Source: Paracoccaceae bacterium
Lineage (GTDB): Bacteria > Pseudomonadota > Alphaproteobacteria > Rhodobacterales > Rhodobacteraceae
Direction: 5' to 3'
Assembly: GCA_017854585.1 (NCBI GenBank)
Contig: JAFMHK010000005.1
Location: 90,466-154,465 of the forward strand
DNA: 64,000 nucleotides
In this document: positions 8,840 to 17,929 of the stretch, piece by piece
Layout: each line of letters begins with the position of its first letter
Numbering within the stretch: the first letter of the stretch is position 1
Position numbers and translations under genes: made by a program
The notes under the pieces: model-generated
What the model was told of the DNA's origin: nothing
What the model saw: the letters and a program-made list of their open reading frames with translations, nothing else
Databases searched by the model: none

Positions 8840-9550
8840 ATGTGCCCAATGCCCGAACTTTCTGATCACCCGATTACTGGGCGCTGGCCACCCATGAACC
8901 CGGCGGTCATCCAACTCTACTCATTTCCCACCTTCAACGGCGCCAAGATATCCATCGCGCTGGAGGAAATGGGCCTCCCCTACGAAGTGCACCGTGTGAC
9001 ATTGTCCCCGGCGGACCTGGAAAGCCCTGAGTTTCTGTCCCTGAACCCGAACGGCAAGGTCCCCGCAATCATCGATCCCGATGGCCCCGATGGTCTGCCG
9101 CTTGGCCTGTTCGAATCCGGCGCCATCCTGCTTTATCTGGCCGCGAAATCCGGCCAGCTTGGTGGCAAAACCGCCGCTGACAAGGCGCGTGTCACGCAAT
9201 GGCTGATGTTCCAGATGGGCGCGCTTGGTCCGATGATTGGGCAGCTTGGCTATTTCACAAAATTCGCCGGCGCCGAAATTGAAGACCGCCGCCCCCGCGA
9301 CCACTTTACCGCCGAGGTCAAACGTCTTCTCGCCGTGCTGGATGGCGCGTTGGAAGGGCAGGATTGGATCGCCGGCGATTATTCGATCGCCGATATCGCC
9401 ATCGCTCCATGGCTTCGCGGGCTTGAACGCTATGGTGTGAAGGCGCTGCTCGGCTGGGATCAATACACCAACCTCGTGGCCTATCTTGATCGGTTTCTTG
9501 CAAGACCCGCCGTTCAGATCGGTCTGGTCACACCGCCACGCGAAGGTTAG
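8840..9550 (+). CDS. Glutathione S-transferase, YfcG/Ure2p-like
   Basis: A 236-residue two-domain GST. The thioredoxin-like N-terminal domain carries YSFPTFNGAKISIALEE, where the T-x-N-G pattern is that of the YfcG/YghU/Ure2p group, followed by NPNGKVPAIIDP with the cis-proline and ESGAILLYLA, which binds the glutathione gamma-glutamyl end. The helical C-terminal domain runs from about residue 105 and contains DYSIADIAIAPWL. The start at 8840 has an AAGGA ribosome site seven bases upstream; the short PELSDHPITGRWP lead is a known feature of this subgroup. Many members act as disulfide-bond reductases using glutathione. It diverges from mscL. Confidence 0.9.
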   Translation: MCPMPELSDHPITGRWPPMNPAVIQLYSFPTFNGAKISIALEEMGLPYEVHRVTLSPADLESPEFLSLNPNGKVPAIIDPDGPDGLPLGLFESGAILLYLAAKSGQLGGKTAADKARVTQWLMFQMGALGPMIGQLGYFTKFAGAEIEDRRPRDHFTAEVKRLLAVLDGALEGQDWIAGDYSIADIAIAPWLRGLERYGVKALLGWDQYTNLVAYLDRFLARPAVQIGLVTPPREG

Positions 9551-9561
9551 CGGGCAATTTG

Positions 9562-9590
9562 GGGGCGCGCCGCACGACTGTGCGCGCCCC
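9562..9590. terminator. Convergent hairpin, weak terminator candidate
   Basis: A perfect nine-base inverted repeat GGGGCGCGC / GCGCGCCCC with an 11-base loop sits between the GST and ytoQ stops. It lacks a T-run on either strand, so it may only protect 3' ends. Confidence 0.4.
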
Positions 9591-9604
9591 GGCCGGGTGA
9601 TGGC

Positions 9605-10054
9605 TCAGCCGGGCAGCGCCCCGGTCAGGACATAGCGAAGCACATCCACGACCTGTCGCGGTTCCTCGGCCACGGCAAGAGCGGCGGCGTGGACCTCTTT
9701 CAGGGCGTGCTGATGTTCAGGCGGGTTCAGCACAATCAGGGATTTCCCAAGCGCCGCTGCCATGCCCGCATCAAACGCAGCGTTCCACTGCTTGTACTGC
9801 GTTCCAAACCGCACAACCACGACGTCGGCGTCGGCAATGCCCTTGCGGGTTCGGATGGCGTTCACCATCGCGCCCTTGTGGTCATGCCAATACTTGTTGG
9901 GCTCCGCGCCCAAGATCGCAACGCCGCAATCGTCGCTGGCGGCATGGTCCGTCACCGGCCCACTGAACGCGATGTCCAGTCCTTCGGCCCCCGCAATGAT
10001 CTGTTCCCGCCAATCGGTATGGATTTCACCCGACAGATAAACGTTCAGTGTCAT
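9605..10054 (-). CDS. ytoQ: YtoQ family protein
   Basis: A 149-residue protein with the YtoQ N-terminus MTLNVYLSGEIHTDWREQI, and downstream GPVTDHAASDDCG and PNKYWHDHKGA. The late segment VVVRFGTQYKQWNAAFDAGMAAALGKSLIVLN resembles nucleoside 2-deoxyribosyltransferase-like folds. No biochemical role is established that I know of. The ATG at 10054 is chosen because the six preceding in-frame codons (from 10072) lie outside the family. It is the next gene downstream of pheT, with 50 bases between them, so it may share that transcript. Confidence 0.88.
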   Translation of the reverse strand: MTLNVYLSGEIHTDWREQIIAGAEGLDIAFSGPVTDHAASDDCGVAILGAEPNKYWHDHKGAMVNAIRTRKGIADADVVVVRFGTQYKQWNAAFDAGMAAALGKSLIVLNPPEHQHALKEVHAAALAVAEEPRQVVDVLRYVLTGALPG

Positions 10055-10104
10055 GCCTTTTCCCATCTTCATTCTTCAAATTTGGCCGCCGGTGGCCCCG
10101 GCGA

Positions 10105-12513
10105 TCAGCCGCGCAGCACGCCGCCAGTTGCCTTGCCGACCTTGTCCACGATCTTGGCTCCGACCGCCTCGATCTCTTCTTCGGTCAGTGTCTTTTCGCG
10201 CGGTTGCATCCGGACCGACACCGCGATGGACTTGCGCCCCTCGCCAAGCGATCCGCCCACGAACTCATCAAAGACCCGCACATCGGTGATCAGGGTCTTG
10301 TCCGCCCCTGCCGCCGCATTGACCAGCGTCAGCGCCTCGACCTGTGCATCCACCACAAACGCGAAATCCCGATCCACGGCCTGCAAATCGCTCATCTGCA
10401 ACGCGCCACGGTTCGCATCCGTGCTGCGCGGCAACGGAATTTCACCGGGCCACAAGGTAAAGGCCATCGCAGGCCCTTTCACGTCCATTGCGGCCAGCAC
10501 TTTGGGGTGCAGTTCGCCATATACGCCAAGCACCTTCTTCGGCCCCAGACAGATCATCCCGTGCCGTCCCGGATGCCACCATTCCCGCGCCCCGCGCAGG
10601 ATCTGCACCTTGGCGGGCGCACCCATTGCGGCCAACACGGCCTCGGCATCCGCCTTGACGTCGAAGACATCCACAGGCCGACGCGCGCCATGCGGGTCGC
10701 GCGGGGCGGACTGCCCGACCAACAGACCCGTCGCCAACATATGCTGCTCGCCGGGTTCGCCCCCATGAAACGCCGCCCCCAGCTCGAACAGAGCCAGATC
10801 CATCATGCCCCGCGCCTGATTGCGCGCCGCTGCCTGCAGCAATCCGGGCAATAACGCGGGCCGCATATGGCTCAACTCCGACGAAATCGGATTTTCCAGT
10901 CGCACATCGTCACCGCCGCCGCCAAACAGCGCGGCCGCCGCCTGATCAATGAAGCTGTAGGTGACACATTCATTATAACCCAACGCCGCAATCATCCGCC
11001 GCGCCACACGTTCGCGTTTCTGCATCGGTGTCAGGATCGGCTTGGGTACGCCCGGCTGCATGCGGCGCATCGGCTGCGGCTCCAGCTTGGTCAGGGACGC
11101 GACCCGCGCCACCTCTTCGACCAGATCCGACTCGCCGTGCACATCGCGCCGCCAGCTTGGCACCCACACTTCCAGCGTCTCGCCGCTGCCCGTGGCCGAG
11201 AACCCAAGCGCCGTCAGGATGCGCACCTGCTCCTCGCGGGGAATATCCATGCCAACAAGGCTGATCACCCGCGCCGGATTCAATGCATAGCTGCGCGACG
11301 TCTGAAGGGGTGCGCCGGCCTCGACGATCTCCGACGCCTCCCCTCCGCAGATTTCAAGAATCATCGCGGTTGCCGCCTCGAGCCCCGGCAGCGTGAATTC
11401 CGGGTCGACGCCACGTTCGAACCGATACCGCGCATCCGAATTTATCTTCAGATCACGCCCGGTAAAGGCCGTGCGGATAGGGTCCCAATAGGCGCTCTCA
11501 AGGAACACCGTGACGGTATCCTCGGTGCAACCCGTCGCATCGCCGCCCATGATACCGGCGATACTCTCGATACCGTTCGCGTCCGAAATCGCGATCTGCC
11601 CCTCGGCCAGCGTGTATTCCTTATCATCCAGCGCCAGCAAAACCTCTCCACCGGCGGCACGATGCACCCGCAGATCGCCTTGCATCTTGTCCACGTCGAA
11701 CACGTGCAGCGGGCGGTTTTGATCATACGTGAAGAAGTTGGTCACATCGACCAACGCCGAGATCGGCCGCAAGCCGATCGCGCGCAGCCGATCCTGCAGC
11801 CACTGCGGGCTTGGACCGTTCTTCACGCCGCGAATGACGCGCCCGGCGAAATGCGGGCACGCGTCCAGCGTATCGGCGTCGATGCTGACGCCCACAGGGC
11901 TGGCAAAGCGCCCCTGCACCGGCACGATCTCGACGGGCTTGAGCGTGCCAAGCCCACGCGCCGCCAGATCCCGTGCAATGCCGTGCACGCCCAACGCGTC
12001 TTGCCGGTTCGGCGTAATCGCAATCTCGATGACGGGGTCCACCTTGGCCGGATCATGCGCCGCCAGCCAATCGATAAACCGCTGACCGACGTCGCCACTG
12101 GGCAGTTCGATGATGCCGTCGTGTTCTTCCGACAGCTCCAACTCCCGCTCGGACGCCATCATCCCGAAGCTTTCGATCCCACGGATCGTCCCGACCCCGA
12201 TCGTGGTGTCGATGCCCGGCACGTAAACGCCCGGCTTGGCAACCACCACCGTGATCCCTGCGCGCGCGTTCGGCGCGCCACAGATGATCTGTTTCATGCC
12301 CTCGTCAGTGTCGACCTGACAAACGCGCAGCCGGTCCGCATCGGGATGTTGCTCGGCCGAGACGACCTTGCCGATGGTGAAATCGCCCAACCGCCCGGCG
12401 CGATCCTCCACGCCTTCCACCTCAAGGCCCAGATCGGTCAACGCCTCGGTAATCTCATCAAGGCTCGCCTGCGTTTCCAGATGATCCTTTAGCCAGGACA
12501 GGGTGAATTTCAT
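10105..12513 (-). CDS. pheT: Phenylalanine-tRNA ligase beta subunit
   Basis: An 802-residue protein, normal length for PheT. It begins MKFTLSWLKDHLET. Domains in order: tRNA-binding OB fold (about 40-150), the B3/B4 editing domain (about 210-390), the B5 DNA-binding-like domain (about 400-475), the catalytic-core-like domain (about 490-690), and the C-terminal anticodon-binding FDX-ACB domain ending REKTLTEEEIEAVGAKIVD. It pairs with PheS as an alpha2-beta2 enzyme that charges tRNA-Phe. It is separated from pheS by a secreted-protein gene and two gaps of 176 and 190 bases, so the two subunits may not be strictly co-translated. Confidence 0.97.
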   Translation of the reverse strand: MKFTLSWLKDHLETQASLDEITEALTDLGLEVEGVEDRAGRLGDFTIGKVVSAEQHPDADRLRVCQVDTDEGMKQIICGAPNARAGITVVVAKPGVYVPGIDTTIGVGTIRGIESFGMMASERELELSEEHDGIIELPSGDVGQRFIDWLAAHDPAKVDPVIEIAITPNRQDALGVHGIARDLAARGLGTLKPVEIVPVQGRFASPVGVSIDADTLDACPHFAGRVIRGVKNGPSPQWLQDRLRAIGLRPISALVDVTNFFTYDQNRPLHVFDVDKMQGDLRVHRAAGGEVLLALDDKEYTLAEGQIAISDANGIESIAGIMGGDATGCTEDTVTVFLESAYWDPIRTAFTGRDLKINSDARYRFERGVDPEFTLPGLEAATAMILEICGGEASEIVEAGAPLQTSRSYALNPARVISLVGMDIPREEQVRILTALGFSATGSGETLEVWVPSWRRDVHGESDLVEEVARVASLTKLEPQPMRRMQPGVPKPILTPMQKRERVARRMIAALGYNECVTYSFIDQAAAALFGGGGDDVRLENPISSELSHMRPALLPGLLQAAARNQARGMMDLALFELGAAFHGGEPGEQHMLATGLLVGQSAPRDPHGARRPVDVFDVKADAEAVLAAMGAPAKVQILRGAREWWHPGRHGMICLGPKKVLGVYGELHPKVLAAMDVKGPAMAFTLWPGEIPLPRSTDANRGALQMSDLQAVDRDFAFVVDAQVEALTLVNAAAGADKTLITDVRVFDEFVGGSLGEGRKSIAVSVRMQPREKTLTEEEIEAVGAKIVDKVGKATGGVLRG

Positions 12514-12689
12514 CGCGCCATTTCCCTTCGCACTCGTGCGTTGCCGATTACCGCAGCTAACCGCCAAGGAAAACCCCAAGCGTCACATCAAGGCACCCAA
12601 CACAGCGCGGTCGCGACATCAAAAGCACCCCAGCAGGCCGGGACGTTCCGCGCGATCACCCTGCGCCAGGGCGCTTGGTTGATATCAGA

Positions 12690-13115
12690 TCAGTTCAGGT
12701 CTGCGCGCAGGGCCTGTTCGGGTTCGTCAAAGCACGCGCCAAGCAGCAGGGTGAACCCGGTTGGAAATGCAGGTCGGTCAAAGATGATCCGCGCGCGGCC
12801 CCACCGCTGAGACGTCACACCTTCGGCGGTCGTCAGGTTGGCCGAACAAATCGGCGCACCTTGCGACACCCAATATCCGTCATGGATCGCGCGGTTTTCA
12901 AAATTGCCGCCAAGACCGGGGAACAAGACCCGCGCCCGGTCGGCACCGACCAGTTGCGGCGCGGCGCCACCGGGAAACGACAAGACAGCGATATCGCCAA
13001 TATCGACCTCGTAAATCACGCTGCCACTTGTGGTGGCCCATGTCTCATCGGCCTGTGCCGGCAGGCTCAGGGCAACCAACGCAGCAAACGCAGCAGTAAA
13101 AACGGGTTTAAACAT
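12690..13115 (-). CDS. Small secreted protein between pheS and pheT
   Basis: A 141-residue protein whose first 22 or so residues (MFKPVFTAAFAALVALSLPAQA) form a clear Sec signal peptide with an AxA cleavage site. The mature part is small, mostly beta-prone, with cysteines in APICSANL and GACFDEP that could pair in the periplasm. I do not recognise the family. The start at 13115 has AAGGA ten bases upstream; a longer start at 13142 would bury the signal peptide. Its placement inside the PheRS genes is a co-location, not a sign of a role in aminoacylation. Confidence 0.75.
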   Translation of the reverse strand: MFKPVFTAAFAALVALSLPAQADETWATTSGSVIYEVDIGDIAVLSFPGGAAPQLVGADRARVLFPGLGGNFENRAIHDGYWVSQGAPICSANLTTAEGVTSQRWGRARIIFDRPAFPTGFTLLLGACFDEPEQALRADLN

Positions 13116-13305
13116 GGCAGAAGTCCTTGGTGGTGAAGTCATCCGACCGTCAGCCTAGCGCATTTGCCGCACAGGCCGACGGCAATTGTGGACTGCGGAT
13201 CAGGGTGGGGTGGCACATCGATCATCCGTACCGCCTGGAGATGTCGCACTCTCAGCCATTCCCTGACCCAATCACAGCGTTGGTCAGCCCCGGCATCGAC
13301 AGCTA

Positions 13306-14379
13306 CTACACCCCAGCATACAGCGTCGGAACCTCAAGCGCGCTGAACCCGTAATGCCGCAGCCAGCGCAAATCTGAATCGAAGAACGCGCGCAGATCGG
13401 GGATGCCGTATTTCAGCATCGCGATCCGGTCGATCCCCATGCCAAACGCAAATCCCTGCCATTCGTTCGGGTCGATCCCGCCAGCCTGCAACACCTTGGG
13501 GTGCACCATGCCGGACCCAAGAACCTCCAGCCAATCGTCGCCCTCGCCCACCTTCACGGTGCCATCGGCGAAGGAACACTGAATATCCACTTCCGCGCTC
13601 GGTTCGGTGAAGGGAAAATGCGAGGCGCGGAACCGGGTTTTCACCTTGGTGCCGAAATACGCGGTAAAGAACTCCTCCAGCACCCATTTCAGGTTCGCCA
13701 TGGAGATATCGCGGTCAATCGCCAACCCCTCCACCTGATGGAACATCGGCGTGTGGGTCTGGTCATAATCCGCGCGGTAGACACGACCGGGGCAAATAAT
13801 CCGGCACGGCGCGCCGTTGGCCTCCATGTGGCGGATCTGCACCGGGCTGGTGTGGGTGCGCAACACGTGCGGCGGACGGACATCGCCGGGGGCACGGTGC
13901 GTATAGAACGTATCCATCTCCGCCCGCGCCGGGTGATGGCCCGGAATGTTCAATGCATCGAAGTTGTACCAATCCGTCTCGATCTGGGGGCCTTCTGCCA
14001 CCGCAAAGCCCATATCGGCAAAGATCGCCGTAACCTCCTCGGTCACTTGGCTTACAGGGTGGATCGTCCCGATCCGCCGATGCCGCGCGGGCAGGGTCAC
14101 GTCCAGCCACTCGGCCCGCAACCGTGCATCCAGCGCCGCATCGCCCAACGCGACCTTCTTGGCAACCAAAGCGCTGTTTACTTCATCTTTCAGCGCGTTC
14201 AACGCCGGGCCCGCCACCTGGCGCTCGTCCGGGCTCATACCGCCCAGTTCGCGCATCTTCAGGGCAATCTCGCCCTTCTTGCCCAAAGCGGCAACGCGAA
14301 GCTCTTCCAGCGCAGCCTCAGTGCTCGCATCGCCAATCCGCCCAAGCCAGTTGGCCCTCAGTTCGTCCAACCCGTCCAT
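13306..14379 (-). CDS. pheS: Phenylalanine-tRNA ligase alpha subunit
   Basis: A 357-residue protein with all class II motifs: the N-terminal coiled coil (about 1-85), motif 1 region [17 protein letters not shown] with HHPAR, motif 2 [10 protein letters not shown] and FHQVEGL, and motif 3 [33 protein letters not shown] is the typical active-site strand. It supplies the aminoacylation centre, with PheT. The start at 14379 ([13 protein letters not shown]) has GGAG upstream and gives the family length; a start 26 codons earlier adds an acidic stretch with no counterpart. Confidence 0.97.
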   Translation of the reverse strand: MDGLDELRANWLGRIGDASTEAALEELRVAALGKKGEIALKMRELGGMSPDERQVAGPALNALKDEVNSALVAKKVALGDAALDARLRAEWLDVTLPARHRRIGTIHPVSQVTEEVTAIFADMGFAVAEGPQIETDWYNFDALNIPGHHPARAEMDTFYTHRAPGDVRPPHVLRTHTSPVQIRHMEANGAPCRIICPGRVYRADYDQTHTPMFHQVEGLAIDRDISMANLKWVLEEFFTAYFGTKVKTRFRASHFPFTEPSAEVDIQCSFADGTVKVGEGDDWLEVLGSGMVHPKVLQAGGIDPNEWQGFAFGMGIDRIAMLKYGIPDLRAFFDSDLRWLRHYGFSALEVPTLYAGV

Positions 14380-14463
14380 ACCCGCATCTCCGTCCAAATC
14401 CGCGTCTTGAGCTACCACAGGGGGGGCGGATTGCAAGGCAGGTAGGTTGACGTTCACACCGGG

Positions 14464-15192
14464 TCAGGTGCCATCCTTGCCCGCGAACATCGATTTACGG
14501 TTGCGCAGGGTCAGCGGGCGGCGTGTCCCGGTCATCTGCCCGTTGCGTGCCGTGATCGACAGGGGCGGCTCGGTCCGCTTGCGCTTTTCCATGACCACGA
14601 TCGAATCATAGAACCGCACCCCTTCAAGTTCCCGCGCGATGGGATCAAAGGGAAAGCCCTCATCATCATCGGTGTACCATGAATGCATCGCATCAACCTT
14701 GGACTTGGCGAACTCGATGAAACTGCCGGGTTCACGGTGACCGCCACCGAACCCCGGCCAATAACTGGTGTGACAGTCCTCCACCACGTAAAGCCCATGA
14801 TCCGCAAGGTGCGGCCAGAGATGGGTGAAACTGGTAATCTGATGCTGATTGATGTGGCTGCCGTCATCCAGAATAATGTCAAACGGTCCGTGTTTTTCGG
14901 CCAACCTTGCCAAGAAGGCCGGGTCCGCCTGATTGCCGATTTCAACGGTGGTGCCGGGGTCGGCCAACGCCGCGCAACTGGGGTCGATATCCACAAACGT
15001 CAGCCGCGCGCCTTCGCCGAAATACCCGCTCCACATCGGGATCGACCCGCCCTTGAAGACACCGATTTCCATGAACGACACCGGGCCCGCCCGCCTTGCC
15101 CCGAATTCGCGCTCGTAGACCTCGAAATAATGCGCCCACTTCATCAACATGCGATCATCGGTGCGCTTGAGGTAGTCTCGGAAGTAACTCAT
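14464..15192 (-). CDS. Class I SAM-dependent methyltransferase
   Basis: A 242-residue protein. FMEIGVFKGGSIPMWSGYF (about residues 40-58) is the SAM-binding glycine motif of the TylF/cephalosporin-hydroxylase-like group, LTFVDIDPSCAAL the acidic second motif, and GPFDIILDDGSHINQHQ the DDGSH motif III that binds a metal in that group. These enzymes methylate sugar or small-molecule hydroxyls, sometimes in glycan synthesis. The start at 15192 has AAAGGAG ten bases upstream. It stands alone between the rplT terminator and pheS, so it is a separate unit inserted in the usual rplT-pheS order. Substrate unknown. Confidence 0.85.
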   Translation of the reverse strand: MSYFRDYLKRTDDRMLMKWAHYFEVYEREFGARRAGPVSFMEIGVFKGGSIPMWSGYFGEGARLTFVDIDPSCAALADPGTTVEIGNQADPAFLARLAEKHGPFDIILDDGSHINQHQITSFTHLWPHLADHGLYVVEDCHTSYWPGFGGGHREPGSFIEFAKSKVDAMHSWYTDDDEGFPFDPIARELEGVRFYDSIVVMEKRKRTEPPLSITARNGQMTGTRRPLTLRNRKSMFAGKDGT

Positions 15193-15322
15193 CAAAACCG
15201 CTCCTTTGCTGGCCCTGCCATATGACATTCGTCAGGCTCCGCGCGCAATGTCGCGGCTTGCATGCTTCGCCTCATCCCCCAAGGGAGGTCGGCGGCCAAA
15301 CGCTGCAAATGCTTTTCAGCAC

Positions 15323-15352
15323 AAAAAAATGCGCGCCCGGTAAGGCGCGCAT
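15323..15352 (-). terminator. Intrinsic terminator after rplT
   Basis: Read on the minus strand, a perfect nine-base stem ATGCGCGCC / GGCGCGCAT with a six-base loop (15329-15352) is followed by seven T residues. It lies 28 bases past the rplT stop and insulates the ribosomal protein unit from the downstream methyltransferase and pheS. Confidence 0.88.
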
Positions 15353-15379
15353 CATGAGGCAGAATTGACTGCGATTGGC

Positions 15380-15739
15380 TTACAGAGCGGCCTTCGCCTG
15401 AGCGACGATTGCGCCAAAGGCTTCGGGCTCGTGCACGGCAAGATCTGCCAGAACCTTCCGGTCCACCTCGATCCCGGCAAGTGCCAGACCGTTGATGAAA
15501 CGCGAATAGGTCAGGGCCTCATCGTGCATGCGGACGGCGGCGTTGATCCGCTGAATCCACAGTGCGCGGAACTGCCGCTTGCGATTCTTGCGGTCGCGTG
15601 TTGCGTATTGGTTCGCCTTGTCGACGGCTTGCGTCGCGGTGCGGAAATTGCGGCTGCGTGCGCCATAATAACCTTTGGCCGCATCGACGACCTTCTTGTG
15701 ACGACGATGGGTGACGACACCACCTTTTGTACGGGACAT
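15380..15739 (-). CDS. rplT: 50S ribosomal protein L20
   Basis: A 119-residue, strongly basic protein beginning [18 protein letters not shown], with the L20 core [18 protein letters not shown] and [16 protein letters not shown]. It binds 23S rRNA early in 50S assembly. It follows rpmI by 12 bases in the standard rpmI-rplT pair. No infC lies upstream in the window, so the common infC-linked L20 autoregulation leader is not present here. Confidence 0.98.
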   Translation of the reverse strand: MSRTKGGVVTHRRHKKVVDAAKGYYGARSRNFRTATQAVDKANQYATRDRKNRKRQFRALWIQRINAAVRMHDEALTYSRFINGLALAGIEVDRKVLADLAVHEPEAFGAIVAQAKAAL

Positions 15740-15751
15740 ATCCGGGCCTCC

Positions 15752-15952
15752 TTAGCGCGCGTAGGGCATGTAAGACTTGACGATCTTTGCATCGGGTGCG
15801 GACAACGTGGTCGTCCCCCGTGCATCGCGGATGAACTTGGTCGTCCGCTTGATCATCCCGTGCCGCTTGCCTGCTTGGCCGGCCTTCACCTTACCGGTGG
15901 CCGTCATCTTGAAGCGCTTCTTCGCGCTCGACTTGGTCTTCATTTTGGGCAT
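15752..15952 (-). CDS. rpmI: 50S ribosomal protein L35
   Basis: A 66-residue, lysine/arginine-rich protein with the L35 N-terminus [21 protein letters not shown] and [12 protein letters not shown]. The ribosome site TAGGAGA is a few bases before the ATG. The 110 bases upstream, back to the small membrane protein gene, include a short hairpin CCCTT/AAGGG at 16049-16061 and presumably the promoter. Confidence 0.97.
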   Translation of the reverse strand: MPKMKTKSSAKKRFKMTATGKVKAGQAGKRHGMIKRTTKFIRDARGTTTLSAPDAKIVKSYMPYAR

Positions 15953-16062
15953 TTCCGTCTCCTAACGTTGGGTCGGTTCAGGCGCGACTCGGCATGCCAC
16001 TTTGGCCGGTCGCACCGATCAGAGCGCGCCACTTACCGTGCGACACGCCCCTTGGCAAGGGA

Positions 16063-16290
16063 TCAGTTCAATATGCGGGCCGCCAAGGCGATAAAGGCAT
16101 CGGGCACATCTTGCCACACCAACCCATCGCCCGACGCATGGGCATAACCAAACATCCCCAGCGCCACCAACAACGTGATGAAAGCGCCGATCGGCAGAAA
16201 CCTGTCCACCCATGCCGACAACATCGCAACCAGCGAAAAAAGCGCCAACAACGTCGCAATGACGATCAAGATATCGGGCGGGACGATCAT
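16063..16290 (-). CDS. Small two-helix membrane protein downstream of pyk
   Basis: A 75-residue protein with two hydrophobic stretches (about 6-28 and 32-50: ILIVIATLLALFSLVAMLSAW and LPIGAFITLLVALGMFGYA) joined by a short VDRF turn, then a soluble tail. I do not recognise a named family. It begins 21 bases after the pyk stop, on the same strand, so it is probably cotranscribed with pyruvate kinase. Clean start, hydrophobic helices and operon position argue that it is real. Confidence 0.7.
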   Translation of the reverse strand: MIVPPDILIVIATLLALFSLVAMLSAWVDRFLPIGAFITLLVALGMFGYAHASGDGLVWQDVPDAFIALAARILN

Positions 16291-16311
16291 GGCCCCCTCT
16301 GCCTTGGCTGC

Positions 16312-17760
16312 CTACTCGGGATCAGTGGAATAGATCAGCCTTTCCGCACAGGGCGCAACCCTGAGAATATTGGTGGTGCCCTGCACGTTGAACGGCACGC
16401 CCGCAGTCACCACGATCTGTTCGTCCTCGGTGGCAAAGCCGCCTTCGCGCGCGGCCTTGGCCGCGCTGACGACCGCCATCTTGAATCGGTCCACCTTGCC
16501 GGTGACGAAACAAGTGGTGCCCCAAGTCAGGCACATTCGCCGCGCCACACTCAAGATCGGCGTCAGCGCGATGATCGGCACGCGGGGGCGTTCACGCGCC
16601 ACCAGCGATGCCGTCGCACCACTTTGCGTAAAGCAGCAGATCGCCTTGATATCCGTGGTTTCGGCGATCTCGCGGGCGGCGGCAACGATACCGTCGGCCA
16701 CCGTCGTCCGGTCCACGTGCCGCGAAGCGTCCAGCACTTCGCGATAGGTGGGGTCGTTTTCAACCTCAAGCGCAACATTGTGCATGGTCTGAACAGCCTC
16801 GATCGGGAAATGACCAGCAGCGCTCTCCGCGCTCAGCATCACCGCGTCAGCACCCTCGTAAAGGGCTGTCGCCACGTCAGACACTTCCGCGCGTGTCGGC
16901 ATCGGGCTTTCGATCATCGATTCCAACATCTGTGTCGCGACAATCACGGGTTTTGCGGCGGCCCGGCATTTGCGCACCAGACGCTTCTGGATCGGCGGCA
17001 CGTTCTGCACCGGCAACTCAACACCCAGATCACCCCGCGCCACCATGATCCCGTCCGAGGCCGCCAGAATGGCGTCAAATGCCTTTACGGCAGCGGGCTT
17101 CTCGATTTTCGACAAGATTGCGGCGCGGCCCTTGGCCAACGCACGGCCTTCCTCGACGTCTTCGGGGCGCTGCACGAACGACAGCGCCAACCAGTCAACG
17201 CCCAACTCGCACACGAACTCCAGATCGCGGCGGTCCTTTTCCGACAGCGCGGCAAGCGGAAGAACTACATCAGGCACGTTCACGCCCTTGCGGTTGGATA
17301 TCGGCCCGCCCGTCACGACGACGCAATTGGCGAAATCGGCACCGCATTCCTTGACCTGCAACTTGACCTTGCCGTCGTTGACCAACAGGTGCGAACCGGG
17401 TTCCAGTGCCGCAAATATCTCCTTGTGAGGCAACTGCACGCGGGTGCGATTGCCCGGCGTATCGTCCAGATCGAACCGGAAGGCGGCACCGACCTCCAAT
17501 TCGAAACCCTCGTCACCGGCAAACACGCCGCAGCGCAGTTTCGGGCCCTGCAAGTCCGCAAGGATGGCGATCGGGCTGTTCAGGTCCTTTTCGACCTGTC
17601 GGATGATGGCGTGGCGCGCGCGGATCTCTTCATGATCGCCGTGGCTCATATTCAGGCGGAACACGTCCGCCCCGGCCTCAAACAGCGCCCTGATCATCGT
17701 ATAATCATTCGAGGCCGGTCCAAGGGTGGCCACGATTTTCACATTGCGCTCGCGTTTCAT
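16312..17760 (-). CDS. pyk: Pyruvate kinase
   Basis: A 482-residue enzyme that makes pyruvate and ATP from phosphoenolpyruvate. It opens KIVATLGPASNDYTMI and has FRLNMSHGDHEE with the catalytic Arg and Asn, the metal-binding VARGDLGVELP and IVATQMLESMIESPMPTRAEVSDVA, and the C-terminal domain from about 350. A small membrane protein gene follows closely. The divergent N-formylglutamate gene starts 169 bases away. Confidence 0.97.
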   Translation of the reverse strand: MKRERNVKIVATLGPASNDYTMIRALFEAGADVFRLNMSHGDHEEIRARHAIIRQVEKDLNSPIAILADLQGPKLRCGVFAGDEGFELEVGAAFRFDLDDTPGNRTRVQLPHKEIFAALEPGSHLLVNDGKVKLQVKECGADFANCVVVTGGPISNRKGVNVPDVVLPLAALSEKDRRDLEFVCELGVDWLALSFVQRPEDVEEGRALAKGRAAILSKIEKPAAVKAFDAILAASDGIMVARGDLGVELPVQNVPPIQKRLVRKCRAAAKPVIVATQMLESMIESPMPTRAEVSDVATALYEGADAVMLSAESAAGHFPIEAVQTMHNVALEVENDPTYREVLDASRHVDRTTVADGIVAAAREIAETTDIKAICCFTQSGATASLVARERPRVPIIALTPILSVARRMCLTWGTTCFVTGKVDRFKMAVVSAAKAAREGGFATEDEQIVVTAGVPFNVQGTTNILRVAPCAERLIYSTDPE

Positions 17761-17929
17761 CTGTTGATCTCGTTCCTATGGTCGGTCCGGTTGACCCGGA
17801 CTGTTTGCGCTCACATAAACCTTGCGGAAGCTATGGCGCAAAACGGACGCTAGGACAACTGCGCGAGATTGGCCAAGCCTTCAAAGGCCTTTATTGCGGA
17901 CGTTGTAGGCTAATCGGAGTATTGGGCAC

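Noticed and set aside
9562..9590. Strong intrinsic terminator between the GST and ytoQ
   Set aside because: The stem is good but neither side has a T-run, so it is listed only as a weak candidate.
10867..12492. A 541-codon open frame on the plus strand opposite pheT
   Set aside because: It mirrors a well-supported gene in a GC-rich genome, has Arg/His-heavy composition and no ribosome site; an antisense artefact.
15994..17853. A 619-codon open frame on the plus strand opposite pyk
   Set aside because: Same cause: antisense of conserved pyruvate kinase, with no recognisable motifs.
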